In this document: one piece after another, positions 45,216 through 53,177 of the stretch
Layout of the letters: each line of letters opens with the position of its first letter
Position numbering within the stretch: the stretch's first letter is position 1
NCBI RefSeq assembly: GCF_030325625.1
Contig: NZ_JACAIS010000003.1
Span: 434,001-498,000 of the forward strand
Origin: Sphingobacterium sp. N143
GTDB taxonomy: Bacteria > Bacteroidota > Bacteroidia > Sphingobacteriales > Sphingobacteriaceae
Length of the DNA stretch: 64,000 nt
Direction of reading: 5' to 3'
Program-made: the position numbers and the translations under genes
The notes under the pieces: generated by a model
The model's database searches: none
What the model was told of the DNA's origin: nothing
What the model saw: only the letters and a program-made list of their open reading frames with translations

Positions 45216-45991
45216 TGAGCCAACTAACCAAATTATTCTCTTATGAAGGTAACAAGGTTACTTTCAAAAACGAACAAGGAATTGCTTATGTCAATGCTAC
45301 ACAAATGGCAAAGTCTTTTGGCAAAAGACCAATTGACTGGCTGAAGTATGATAACTCAAAACAGTATTTGGACGAATTATCCAAAGTGAGAAATATCACT
45401 TTGACTGATTTGGTGATAGTTACGAAAGGTGGAGTAAATTCAGGCACATGGATGCACGAAGATGTAGCCTTAGAATTCAGCCGCTGGCTATCCCCTGCTT
45501 TCTCTATTTGGTGTAATGATCGAATTAAAGAACTCCTTTCAGTAGGTATGACAGCTACACCGGCGGCCATGGAAGATATGTTAGCCAATCCTGATCTTAT
45601 AATTCAAATGGCAACTCAACTGAAAGATCTTCGTTTACAGAATGCACAAAAAGATCACCAATTGGCTACAGCAAAACAGTATTTCGATAGAGTTCGCCCA
45701 AAAGAACTGTATTATGATGATGTATTGTCATCAGGATCATTGATCACAACTAATCAAATAGCTCAAGAACTAGGGATTACAGCTATTAAGCTAAACAAAA
45801 TGCTGAAGGATAGTAAAATTATTTATAAGCAAGGAGACAAGTGGTTAATATCATCAGCTTATCGTGGTAAAGGTTATGATGATACGGTAACTTTCAAATA
45901 CTTCAATTCAAAACAGGAGCCTATGACACGTATAGAAATGCGATGGACAGAGAAAGGCCGTGAGTTCATTCACAACCTATTTAAAAACTAA
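45215..45991 (+). CDS. Phage antirepressor: KilA-N plus KilAC domains
   Basis: The protein has 258 residues. The KilA-N domain covers 10-115 (GIAYVNATQMAKSFGKRP, GGVNSGTWMHEDVALEFSRW, WCNDRIKELL). A linker helix and the C-terminal KilAC/antirepressor domain follow (SGSLITTNQIAQELGITAIKLNKM). Such proteins counter the repressor or regulate early genes. A 605-base non-coding region with tRNA-like elements follows it. Confidence 0.88.
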   Translation: MSQLTKLFSYEGNKVTFKNEQGIAYVNATQMAKSFGKRPIDWLKYDNSKQYLDELSKVRNITLTDLVIVTKGGVNSGTWMHEDVALEFSRWLSPAFSIWCNDRIKELLSVGMTATPAAMEDMLANPDLIIQMATQLKDLRLQNAQKDHQLATAKQYFDRVRPKELYYDDVLSSGSLITTNQIAQELGITAIKLNKMLKDSKIIYKQGDKWLISSAYRGKGYDDTVTFKYFNSKQEPMTRIEMRWTEKGREFIHNLFKN

Positions 45992-46071
45992 AAACACTTA
46001 AATATCAACTAATTAAACAATCTGAAACAGGTTGTCAGGCGTGAGCTATGCCTTTTAAAATAGCTCAAAAT

Positions 46072-46164
46072 TGAGGTGTGGCGGAATTGGTATACTCAAC
46101 CTACGGGAGTACCGAGTTACCGGATAAAATAGTAACAATGCAGGTTCGAATCCTGCCACCTCAA
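46072..46164 (+). ncRNA. tRNA-like element 1 (class II-like, aberrant anticodon domain)
   Basis: Acceptor arms TGAGGTG and CACCTCA pair fully, with TG as positions 8-9, a Leu-type D-loop GCGGAATTGGTA, and a perfect T-arm (GCAGG/CCTGC around TTCGAAT). The anticodon domain is abnormal: the best stem is ACTC/GAGT with loop AACCTACGG lacking U33, followed by a variable-arm-like GTTAC/GTAAC. The D-stem is also poor. It is a tRNA relic or a tRNA-shaped phage RNA. Confidence 0.55.
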
Positions 46165-46337
46165 CACAGCCGAAAGGCGATAAAGTTCTTTGACATATTG
46201 ATTTCCTTGACAGAAGCGGATGAATGGTAACAACACGCGTGGAGTCTAAAATAACACCGATTTGAGGAAGTCGGGAGCTTGAAATACAGCGAGCTAATAA
46301 ACCTGAATAGTCAGTTAGGTTAGTCAATTATAAAAAA

Positions 46338-46504
46338 GGCAAGGTGGCGGAACGGTAGACGCTAAAACCCACTCAATACAATAGATAGTAAAACATCGGG
46401 TAAATAAAGAAAGAGTATAAAAGTAAACGGTTGAAATCCGTGTCTGCGAAAACAGATCGTTAACAAAACTAAAACTCATGCAGGTTCGACTCCTGCCCTT
46501 GCCA
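46338..46504 (+). ncRNA. tRNA-like element 2 (167 bases, expanded core)
   Basis: Acceptor arms GGCAAGG and CCTTGCC pair fully. The D-arm GCG-GAACGGTAGA-CGC is intact, and the T-arm GCAGG-TTCGACT-CCTGC is nearly identical to element 1. About 110 bases lie between them, including an anticodon-like stem-loop (ACGG-TTGAAAT-CCGT, loop GAA) and a variable-arm-like TCTG/CAGA stem. It is far longer than any tRNA and has extra A-rich inserts on both sides. Confidence 0.5.
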
Positions 46505-46526
46505 CAACGAAAATGCCCAACCTTTT

Positions 46527-46568
46527 GGCGGTAGTCTGCAGGCTAAAATAATACATCTGAAAACCGCC
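46527..46568 (+). ncRNA. Third hairpin element of the non-coding region
   Basis: GGCGGT and ACCGCC close a 30-base loop holding the palindrome-like AGTCTGCAGGCT and CTAAAATAATACA. A similar CTAAAATAACAC string occurs between elements 1 and 2. It sits 29 bases before the next gene and may be its leader. The stretch 46165-46337 between elements holds GTTCTTTGACATATTG and D-arm-like GCGGATGAATGGTAAC. Confidence 0.35.
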
Positions 46569-46596
46569 ATTCTTTTAAAATCAAATCCCTAATCAT

Positions 46597-46854
46597 ATGG
46601 AAGAATATATTGAAGAAATTGCCATGAGGTCAGCTCTTAAGGTGATCGAATGGGAAAACGACTCGAATAAGAAGAAATTCAAGTCTAAACTACAGGTTAC
46701 AAGAGCAGATATAATAAAAGCTTTTGATTTATCTACCTACTCAAATCTAGTAAGAAAAAAAGGGCTTAAGCCGGTAAGACAAGACGGCCAATCTTCAAAG
46801 GTATACTTCGATACTGCCCAGGTCCTTAAGCTGGTCCAATTAAGTCACCATTAA
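46597..46854 (+). CDS. Small prophage protein, possible HTH
   Basis: 85 residues; TRADIIKAFDLSTYSNLVRKKGLKPVRQD and the YFDTAQVLKLV end resemble small excisionase/MerR-like DNA-binding proteins. Family not certain. Confidence 0.6.
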   Translation: MEEYIEEIAMRSALKVIEWENDSNKKKFKSKLQVTRADIIKAFDLSTYSNLVRKKGLKPVRQDGQSSKVYFDTAQVLKLVQLSHH

Positions 46855-46865
46855 TAAACTAAAAT

Positions 46866-47036
46866 ATGAAATACTTTAAAAGACAATTCAAGCGGTTAAA
46901 ATATCGCTACGATCTATTGACTGATCAGGAAAAGAAGTCATTCAAAATGGACATTTTAGAGTGTATAGGATGCACTATGATGTTAATAGCTGTAATAGTA
47001 ATTATGGTATTGAGCATTTTACTTGAAAAATCATAG
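46866..47036 (+). CDS. Small prophage membrane protein (56 residues)
   Basis: ATG 46866 to TAG 47036. A basic N-terminus (MKYFKRQFKRLKYRYD) is followed by one transmembrane helix (MMLIAVIVIMVLSILL). It ends 3 bases before the ERF gene, in step with the operon spacing. Confidence 0.55.
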   Translation: MKYFKRQFKRLKYRYDLLTDQEKKSFKMDILECIGCTMMLIAVIVIMVLSILLEKS

Positions 47037-47039
47037 GCC

Positions 47040-47612
47040 ATGGGAATAAAACAAAAAATATTCGATATCCGGAAGAATATCGGTAAGCTAACTAAAGACA
47101 CCGCAAACCCTTTCTTTAAGTCGAAATACGCCGATATAAACCAGTTGATTGAAATGACAGATCCTTTGTTGGCAGATAAGCAAATATTGATCACAATGCC
47201 AATACGATTAGGGTTTGTAGTAGTAGAACTAACTGACCTGGAAAGTGGCGAAACAATGGAAAGTGCAATTGAGCTTCCACAATCTAACGATCCTCAAAAA
47301 ACAGGTTCCGCGATCACATACTTTAGGCGGTATGCGCTTAAATCTTTACTTAACATCCAAGAGGAAGACGATGACGCAAACAAAGCATCTGGTAACATCC
47401 AAGAGGAAGACGATGACGCAAACAAAGCATCTGGTAACATCCAAGAGGAAGACGTACGACCATGGTTAACAGAAACTCAATTCAATAGTTACCTGGCCCT
47501 GATCAACAAAGGCGAAAAATGGCTTGATAAGATCAAGAAAAAGTACAGAATTAAAAAAGCGTTCTCTACTACTTTAGAGTCTGCTGAAAAAAATTACAAA
47601 CCTAAAACATAA
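47040..47612 (+). CDS. erf: ERF-family single-strand annealing protein
   Basis: The protein has 190 residues. The ERF core is clear: NPFFKSKYADINQLIEMTDPLL, PQSNDPQKTGSAITYFRRYAL. It promotes annealing of phage DNA in recombination. An acidic tract follows, made of 14-residue repeats (NIQEEDDDANKASG twice plus a partial copy), then a C-terminal region (WLTETQFNSYLALINKGEKW). It heads the recombination block with Gp157 next to it. Confidence 0.87.
   Translation: MGIKQKIFDIRKNIGKLTKDTANPFFKSKYADINQLIEMTDPLLADKQILITMPIRLGFVVVELTDLESGETMESAIELPQSNDPQKTGSAITYFRRYALKSLLNIQEEDDDANKASGNIQEEDDDANKASGNIQEEDVRPWLTETQFNSYLALINKGEKWLDKIKKKYRIKKAFSTTLESAEKNYKPKT
47351..47453 (+). repeat. 42-base tandem repeat inside the ERF gene
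   Basis: The unit starting TAACATCCAAGAGGAAGACG recurs exactly at 47351, 47393 and 47435 (partial), 2.4 copies with no change. The period is divisible by three, so the reading frame is kept. Confidence 0.9.
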
Positions 47613-47617
47613 TTAAA

Positions 47618-48112
47618 ATGGGAAGCATATTTCAAATAAACCAGGAGTACTTGCAGATTGCTAGTATTCTTGAAGAAAACGGAGGCGAATTAACTCCTGA
47701 ACTCGAAGAATCTTTAAATATTAATAGGGACCAGTTACAAACAAAAGGTATTAACTACGCTTTGGTCATCCGTCAATTATCTGGAGAGTCGGATATGATA
47801 GATACTGAAATAAAGCGATTACAGGCTTTAAAAAAGTCTAAGGACAATACCGTTGACCGCATGAAAACTGTTGTCAAGGACGCAATGATACTCCATGGCA
47901 TCGAAAGCATAAAAGGCGACCTCATAAATCTATCAATTAGAAAAGTAGGCGCATCAGTAATCATTGATGATGAAAATAAGGTACCTGAATCATATAAGGT
48001 TGAGCAACCTAAAAAACTCGACAAAAAGCAGATTTTGGATGATCTTAAGAAAGGCCTTGAAGTTAGCGGAGCTTCAATGAAAACTGATGGCAAGAGTTTA
48101 ATTATAAAATAA
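47618..48112 (+). CDS. Gp157-type phage protein
   Basis: The protein has 164 residues. The pattern of siphovirus Gp157: a helical N-terminus (LQIASILEENGGELTPELEESL), a coiled middle (EIKRLQALKKSKDNTVDRMK) and the ending LSIRKVGASVIIDDENKVPESYKVE. Usually found beside ERF/RecT-like genes, as here; exact role unclear. Confidence 0.85.
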   Translation: MGSIFQINQEYLQIASILEENGGELTPELEESLNINRDQLQTKGINYALVIRQLSGESDMIDTEIKRLQALKKSKDNTVDRMKTVVKDAMILHGIESIKGDLINLSIRKVGASVIIDDENKVPESYKVEQPKKLDKKQILDDLKKGLEVSGASMKTDGKSLIIK

Positions 48113-48378
48113 TGGCAAGCTGGAAGATGCACAAGTATTACCGAGGGGTTGTGATACCTCAGCTTAAGGACAGGCTAAATCAATTGAAAGTCTGTCCTTT
48201 TTTATTGGATGAAACAGACACCCATATTCTTGTAAAAGGCATCACCAAAACACCATCAACTGCCAAATTAACTAACAAAGATTTTTTACTATTCCTTGAA
48301 AAAGTATGGTGCTGGGGCGCACACCTTGGCATTTACATTTCAAACCCCAACGAAGAAGAAATATGGAAAATATTTTAA
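48112..48378 (+). CDS. Prophage protein of unknown function
   Basis: 88 residues, start overlapping the Gp157 stop by one base. Basic N-terminus (MASWKMHKYYRGVVIPQLK) and WCWGAHLGIYI near the end. Resembles small phage recombination-region proteins, but no family is claimed. Confidence 0.6.
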   Translation: MASWKMHKYYRGVVIPQLKDRLNQLKVCPFLLDETDTHILVKGITKTPSTAKLTNKDFLLFLEKVWCWGAHLGIYISNPNEEEIWKIF

Positions 48379-48605
48379 ACAAAGCTATGTCTATAATCTA
48401 TGAAAATCGGCATAAAGGCACTTTCTTAATATGCATTCAGACAAATGTGGCATCAATAGATTTTAATCATTTCAATGATGACAATAAGAGCATTAAAGAT
48501 ATTCGTTCATATTTTGAAGGTGAATTATCCATATCAAAAGGCGATTATTATGTACCTATTGAATCGTTCATCCCCGAATTAACAAAATATGTGGAATCAT
48601 TATGA
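48363..48605 (+). CDS. Prophage protein of unknown function
   Basis: 80 residues from ATG 48363, overlapping the previous gene by 16 bases; an earlier in-frame start inside that gene is unlikely. Contains ISKGDYYVPIESFIPELTKYV. No family recognised. Confidence 0.55.
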   Translation: MENILNKAMSIIYENRHKGTFLICIQTNVASIDFNHFNDDNKSIKDIRSYFEGELSISKGDYYVPIESFIPELTKYVESL

Positions 48606-49018
48606 GAATAAAGAAAATGAGAACGGCCGAGGAAATTGCTATCCAAAGCCGATTAAAATCACTACAGGAACAGAAAAGAGAAAAGCTATTCCGCAACCTT
48701 GCTCTTATCCATAGCCTTGCAAAGGTGATCCTCATAGCATATCAGGATTCACTTAAAGGCACAAATTTCACCAAGCCGCAGATCAAGGCTAAATCAGATC
48801 AGATAAGCAAGCTATCCGAAGACATCATTAAGTCAATCGGAGACGCTGTAAGGCTTAAATCTGAAATGGAGGAATACATGGAGTACGAACATTTTACGGA
48901 AGTATATGAGCTGCTTACAATCCTAGTATTCCTGGATACTGATAGCATCAGAAGTATGACAACGGTTTTGACCGAGGAACGTCAAAAACACATTAACAAC
49001 ATCGAAAAATTAGCATAA
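48602..49018 (+). CDS. Prophage helical protein of unknown function
   Basis: 138 residues, overlapping the previous stop by 4 bases. Almost fully helical and charged (IQSRLKSLQEQKREKLFRNL, QISKLSEDIIKSIGDAVRLK), likely a coiled-coil protein of the replication block. Confidence 0.6.
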   Translation: MRIKKMRTAEEIAIQSRLKSLQEQKREKLFRNLALIHSLAKVILIAYQDSLKGTNFTKPQIKAKSDQISKLSEDIIKSIGDAVRLKSEMEEYMEYEHFTEVYELLTILVFLDTDSIRSMTTVLTEERQKHINNIEKLA

Positions 49019-49020
49019 TC

Positions 49021-49269
49021 ATGGCAAAAATAGACAGATTCGAGTATCTTGATAACGATCTCGACAAGAACTTACCATACAAGATTGTGGCGCCAAAACA
49101 AAGCGCGATACCAATTAGGACAAACAGCAAAGAAAATGCTTTAAGTATGTTCAAAGATATTACAGAACAAGGTATATCGGCCATACTTACTTTTAATTGT
49201 CCAATTACCAAGACCTGCAGAATACTTAAAACAGGTCCACAAACAATTTACAGCTTATCGGAGGAATAG
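49021..49269 (+). CDS. Prophage protein of unknown function
   Basis: 82 residues, 2 bases after the previous gene. Mixed alpha/beta composition (KIVAPKQSAIPIRTNSKENAL). No motif recognised. Confidence 0.55.
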   Translation: MAKIDRFEYLDNDLDKNLPYKIVAPKQSAIPIRTNSKENALSMFKDITEQGISAILTFNCPITKTCRILKTGPQTIYSLSEE

Positions 49270-49272
49270 ATT

Positions 49273-50103
49273 ATGGCAGATGACAAAAAATCGTTTGTTG
49301 CGTACGCCGATTGGCAGGGACAATTCAATCTTTTGTCTAATGAGGAAGCAGGGATTTTGATCAAACATATCCTATCGTATGTGAATGACGAAGACCCGAT
49401 ACTACCTGATGATAACAGGATTTTGAACATCGCTTTCGAGCCAATTAAGTTGCAACTCAAACGAGATCTTAAAAAGTACGAGACAAAAAAGAAGGATAAA
49501 AGCGAAAATGGAGCGATCGGAAATTTAAAAAGATGGCATGTTGATTTGTACGAACTTTTCATAAAAAATGAAATTTCACTTGAACAGGCTAAAAATATCG
49601 CTTCCAGTCGCACTAAATCGCATAGCGACAACAGCGATCGCACCCGTATCGCCTCGATCGCAAACATCGCTGATACTGTTACTGTAACTGATACTGTTAA
49701 TGATACTGTAACTGTTACTGAGAGTGTAACTGTAATAGGCGATTCACCCACACAAAATTTTTCGAGTTCATTCGGTAAACAGCCAATTGAAAATTTAAAA
49801 AAAAATTGCGCCGGCCATACAAGTTGGCTCGATTCAATTGGAATGAAAAATTCGCTTTTACCTGATCAGGTTTTGGAATGGTTCGAAGCTTTCGTTTTGC
49901 ATCTTCTTTCAACTGGAAAGACTGAGGAAACAGAATCAGAATTTAAGCGATACTGTTCATCCTGGATAAGCTCTGAAATCCGACAGGGCCGAAAACCAAT
50001 GGTTGAAAATCAGTCAAAAGATGCTCAGTCATTAACACATGAAGAAATAGCGCTAAAGGTCATAGAAAAAAAATATGGAAAACAACAAACTTACCAAAGT
50101 TGA
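49273..50103 (+). CDS. DUF6291-type replication-region protein
   Basis: The protein has 276 residues. The N-terminal pattern KSFVAYADWQGQFNLLSNEEAGILIKHILSYVND and IAFEPIKLQLKRDLKKYE is that of DUF6291 phage proteins, thought to act like replication initiator/helicase-loader proteins. A low-complexity stretch of Thr/Val/Asp (TVTVTDTV, about 134-154) comes from repeated ACTGTTACTGTA-like DNA. The next gene starts 29 bases inside this one. Confidence 0.75.
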   Translation: MADDKKSFVAYADWQGQFNLLSNEEAGILIKHILSYVNDEDPILPDDNRILNIAFEPIKLQLKRDLKKYETKKKDKSENGAIGNLKRWHVDLYELFIKNEISLEQAKNIASSRTKSHSDNSDRTRIASIANIADTVTVTDTVNDTVTVTESVTVIGDSPTQNFSSSFGKQPIENLKKNCAGHTSWLDSIGMKNSLLPDQVLEWFEAFVLHLLSTGKTEETESEFKRYCSSWISSEIRQGRKPMVENQSKDAQSLTHEEIALKVIEKKYGKQQTYQS

Positions 50104-50923
50104 TGCATACAACGCTCTGCAAAGCTTAGAATTGTGTATCGAAATGTTTGATTCCCCATTGGTTCGAAACTGTGATGAGCTTGAAATTGATAAAGTGATT
50201 TTACCGGCAATTCTGAAAGCTCAAAAAGACTTGGGATTTAATCCAAATGAGCAAAAAGAATCCCATTTACTGGATGGCATAGCTTTGGAAATAAAAAGGT
50301 CTGTTCCCAACATAAGGCTAGCTGAAATACCTATCGCTATCAATAAAGGGATTTTAGGCGATTATGGAGATTTTTTAGGCTTATCTATAGTCACAGTCAT
50401 AAAGTTCCTAAAGTGTCATTATACAAGCTGGAAACGCGCTGAAATAGCAAAGCAATTACCAACAGAGGAACCCGAAAAACAAATTCCAACAAAAGAAGAG
50501 CAATTAGACCTAGCAAGACACCATTTACTTGACAGTTTTGAACGGTTTAAAACTATCAGAGATATTGGATATTCGGCCGTGTACTTGTATAGATATCTTA
50601 ACGAAGATTTCAAGGTAATATCATTTACAAATGAAGTCAAATGGAAGATTTATTACAGGGCAATTTTGGGAATTAAAAACCAGCGTGACACCGGCACCAT
50701 AAAAACCGTAATCAACAACATTCCAAAAAAAGACTTTGACTTGCTCAACGAATTTTTGAAAGAATACCCTGATGAAATTGAGTGCGCAAAAAAAGTAGCA
50801 TTTACCATCAAGAAAAAAGAATTGCTGATTGCGATCAGGAACGAATCGGAACGGCTTGCACTTATCAGATTTTACAATGATCTGGTCGAAATGGAAACAG
50901 AATTAAAAGACTTAATCGAATAA
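50075..50923 (+). CDS. Prophage replication-region protein of unknown function
   Basis: 282 residues, overlapping the DUF6291 gene by 29 bases. Helical; a central LGLSIVTVIKFLKCHYTSWKR resembles a segment common in phage replication-loader proteins. A proline/glutamate linker separates two halves. Probably works with the DUF6291 protein. Confidence 0.6.
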   Translation: MENNKLTKVDAYNALQSLELCIEMFDSPLVRNCDELEIDKVILPAILKAQKDLGFNPNEQKESHLLDGIALEIKRSVPNIRLAEIPIAINKGILGDYGDFLGLSIVTVIKFLKCHYTSWKRAEIAKQLPTEEPEKQIPTKEEQLDLARHHLLDSFERFKTIRDIGYSAVYLYRYLNEDFKVISFTNEVKWKIYYRAILGIKNQRDTGTIKTVINNIPKKDFDLLNEFLKEYPDEIECAKKVAFTIKKKELLIAIRNESERLALIRFYNDLVEMETELKDLIE

Positions 50924-50927
50924 CAAA

Positions 50928-51116
50928 ATGGAAAAACTAACACAAGAACATATAGAGTTCGAACATGATAAATTACGTAAAGAGTTATGGGCAAAAGCCT
51001 GGATTGGCACAGCGTCATCAAGTAACTGCACAACTACTTCTACTTGTAACAGATTTGCTGATGAATTTTTAAGCGAATTTGATAAACGATTCTCAAAAAC
51101 TAAAAAAACTTCATAA
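50928..51116 (+). CDS. Small prophage protein (62 residues)
   Basis: 4 bases after the previous gene. An acidic/basic helical start (EHIEFEHDKLRKELWAKAW) and a Ser/Thr/Cys-rich middle (SSSNCTTTSTCN), then FADEFLSEFDKRF. No family recognised. Confidence 0.55.
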   Translation: MEKLTQEHIEFEHDKLRKELWAKAWIGTASSSNCTTTSTCNRFADEFLSEFDKRFSKTKKTS

Positions 51117-51117
51117 A

Positions 51118-51567
51118 ATGGAAAGAACATTAGAAAACGTACACGTAGTTATCTACAGCAAAAAGATGCTTAAAGAAGCTATAAAACGCTTAAACAATTT
51201 AGGCCAAGTAATGGAAATAGATATCATAAATTCTTTTGATATCCATGGTTGCGACCTGCTTGTTTTTCATGATGGATTTTTTAAAATGCTTGAACTGTTG
51301 CCGTCACACCCTAATCATGAAGTCACCTTAAATGAGCTTTGTGAAATGATAATAAGCTTAGAAGATCACCAATATAAGATTGGGGATATAGTTTTTTCAG
51401 AACTAAAACATAATCCCGGGGCCGGATTTACTATTCAACATCTGCAACGAAGAGATATGGTTGATTTCCATAACAGTCGAATATGCGATGAACTTTACAA
51501 CACTAGACAAATTGACCAAGAAACTGCAGAACGATTGAGAAAGGATGCGCTATGTGGCAAACAATAA
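51118..51567 (+). CDS. Prophage protein of unknown function
   Basis: 149 residues from ATG 51118, one base after the previous gene's TAA; an upstream start would overlap it. Contains VVIYSKKMLKEAIKRLNNL and GFTIQHLQRRDMVDFHNSR. It overlaps RusA by 16 bases. Confidence 0.55.
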   Translation: MERTLENVHVVIYSKKMLKEAIKRLNNLGQVMEIDIINSFDIHGCDLLVFHDGFFKMLELLPSHPNHEVTLNELCEMIISLEDHQYKIGDIVFSELKHNPGAGFTIQHLQRRDMVDFHNSRICDELYNTRQIDQETAERLRKDALCGKQ

Positions 51568-51905
51568 TTGGAAACACACCCAGTAAATCAAACTGCTACA
51601 AGATAATCACTCTATCCGGTCACGGCTCATTAGCCAAAACACCTTCTCTCAAAAAGTACGAAAACGACTTCTTTATCCAGTGTAACCACTATCGAAATAA
51701 AATGATAAGTGGCTACTTCGAGCTTTACATAAAGGTTTTTTATCCCTCACAAAGATCTGACCTTGATAATAGCTTAAAGATCGTACTCGACTGCTTACAG
51801 AAGGTAAAAGCTATCAAAAACGATAATAAGTGTGTCAAGATCGTAGCAGAAAAATACCTTGACAAATTAAATCCAAGAATCGAATTTAAAATAGAATCAA
51901 TATGA
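51552..51905 (+). CDS. rusA: RusA-type Holliday junction resolvase
   Basis: 117 residues. The RusA core is SDLDNSLKIVLDCLQKV with the catalytic aspartates, following GYFELYIKVFYPS. Cleaves four-way junctions during phage recombination. Overlaps the next lipoprotein gene by 4 bases. Confidence 0.85.
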   Translation: MWQTIIGNTPSKSNCYKIITLSGHGSLAKTPSLKKYENDFFIQCNHYRNKMISGYFELYIKVFYPSQRSDLDNSLKIVLDCLQKVKAIKNDNKCVKIVAEKYLDKLNPRIEFKIESI

Positions 51906-52177
51906 AAATTATTTCAAAAATATTATTGGCGATTGCCATTATAGCCTTGTTGTCATTGGCTTTTTCCTGTGGTGAAGATGCTATTCAATCTGAACAGACT
52001 AACAACAGTAATATTAAAATCGATCTCCTTTTTGAAAAAGACGGATGTAAGGTGTACAGATTTAAAGATTTGTATACAGTTTATTGGAGTGATTGTAGAG
52101 GGCGAACCGAATACAATTACACTGTAAAAAGTGGAAAAACCACCACTACCAGGAAACAACAAACTATTTGTAACTAA
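51902..52177 (+). CDS. DUF4884-like small lipoprotein
   Basis: 91 residues with lipobox LAFSCGED (Cys23). The mature part (GCKVYRFKDLYTVYWSDCRGRTEYNY) matches small Bacteroidota phage lipoproteins. Possible envelope or superinfection-exclusion role, not shown. Confidence 0.65.
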   Translation: MKIISKILLAIAIIALLSLAFSCGEDAIQSEQTNNSNIKIDLLFEKDGCKVYRFKDLYTVYWSDCRGRTEYNYTVKSGKTTTTRKQQTICN

Positions 52178-52191
52178 TAAACTGTAATCAC

Positions 52192-52350
52192 ATGTTTTTA
52201 ATAAAATTAATTGTAGGAATTTTTTGTTGTTTTTTAGGCTTCCTAATCGCATATGGTATAGGCAATCTTTTCGGATTTGATTGGAAGTGGGTATTTGTCG
52301 CTTTTGGGCAAATAACCTTTGTAATAAGATTCCTTAACTCAGATGATTAA
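52192..52350 (+). CDS. Small prophage membrane protein (52 residues)
   Basis: ATG 52192 to TAA 52350. Two hydrophobic segments (LIVGIFCCFLGFLIAYGI and WVFVAFGQITFVI). It overlaps the NinG/HNH start by 8 bases, consistent with the compact operon. Confidence 0.55.
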   Translation: MFLIKLIVGIFCCFLGFLIAYGIGNLFGFDWKWVFVAFGQITFVIRFLNSDD

Positions 52351-52741
52351 ACGCAAAACATCAACATGCTTATCCTGTGGAAATACTCGACAGATATACG
52401 CTAAAAAGATGTGTTGTTGGTGCTACGAAAAGCAAAGAAAGAAAACTCCCCTACCCAAGCCTACAAAGCAAATACGAAAATTTTCTAAAAAGAGTCTGGA
52501 CCAGCTTAAGCGCTACCGGATACTACGTGATAAATATCTCGCAGAAAATCCTATTTGCCAATATCCAGGATGCAAAAGTAGAGAGGTGACACTTCACCAC
52601 GCCCGAGGTCGCCAAGGCGCTTACTTAACTGATAAGCGCTTTTTTTCTGCCCTTTGCTGGCCACATCATCAACACATCGAAAACCATCCCGAAGAAGCAC
52701 GGAAATTGGGTTTATCCTATTCACGACTAAATACTGAATAA
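52343..52741 (+). CDS. NinG/HNH-type protein
   Basis: 132 residues. An N-terminal zinc-ribbon (CLSCGNTRQIYAKKMCCWCY), a basic linker, then an HNH-like motif (CQYPGCKSREVTLHHARGRQG, LCWPHHQHIENH). Matches NinG/Rap-type phage recombination nucleases. One base overlap with the next gene. Confidence 0.8.
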   Translation: MIKRKTSTCLSCGNTRQIYAKKMCCWCYEKQRKKTPLPKPTKQIRKFSKKSLDQLKRYRILRDKYLAENPICQYPGCKSREVTLHHARGRQGAYLTDKRFFSALCWPHHQHIENHPEEARKLGLSYSRLNTE

Positions 52742-53139
52742 TGAAAGAAATTGATAAAAAAATTATTGATATGAGAGGTAAAGGCATATCAATGATAGAT
52801 ATTTCTAAACAGATAGGTATACCGAGAAACACCGTATACCACTATTACAACAGGGGTTTAGGAAGAATACCAAAACGAGTAAAAAATAAATCTGATAAAG
52901 AAGTTGTAAATACATACCATATCATGTATGACAACAAAACATATCCGTCATACTTCTTCCACCTTACTAGTAAAACGATAAACATTCACTCCAAGAACGT
53001 CATAAATGAAGGTGATATTCTAGTTTTTAGAAATAGGGATTTGCTGTTAAAAGATAGACTACCTATGAATAAAAACACGGTAAAAAGCAATTATTACCAA
53101 GGATGTGGATACTATGAATTCATATACGAACCTATTTAA
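52741..53139 (+). CDS. HTH-containing prophage protein
   Basis: 132 residues. Residues 8-35 form an HTH (MRGKGISMIDISKQIGIPRNTVYHYYN). The rest (TINIHSKNVINEGDILVFRNRDLLL) is not recognised. Possibly a small regulator. Confidence 0.6.
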   Translation: MKEIDKKIIDMRGKGISMIDISKQIGIPRNTVYHYYNRGLGRIPKRVKNKSDKEVVNTYHIMYDNKTYPSYFFHLTSKTINIHSKNVINEGDILVFRNRDLLLKDRLPMNKNTVKSNYYQGCGYYEFIYEPI

Positions 53140-53177
53140 CCAATGGCGCCTTACTGGCGCCTTTAAAAGAAAAGAAG

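Noticed and set aside
46072..46164. Functional amber-suppressor tRNA (CTA in the loop)
   Set aside because: CTA can be read in the loop, but U33 is missing, the closing pair is A-G and the D-stem is poor, so decoding is unlikely without experimental evidence.
46338..46504. tRNA with a group I intron
   Set aside because: The insert is only about 110 bases and lacks any recognisable group I core; the extra sequence is outside the anticodon loop on both sides.
47245..47469. Frame with repeated KRKTMTQTKHLVTS
   Set aside because: It is the out-of-frame reading of the 42-base repeat inside the ERF gene.
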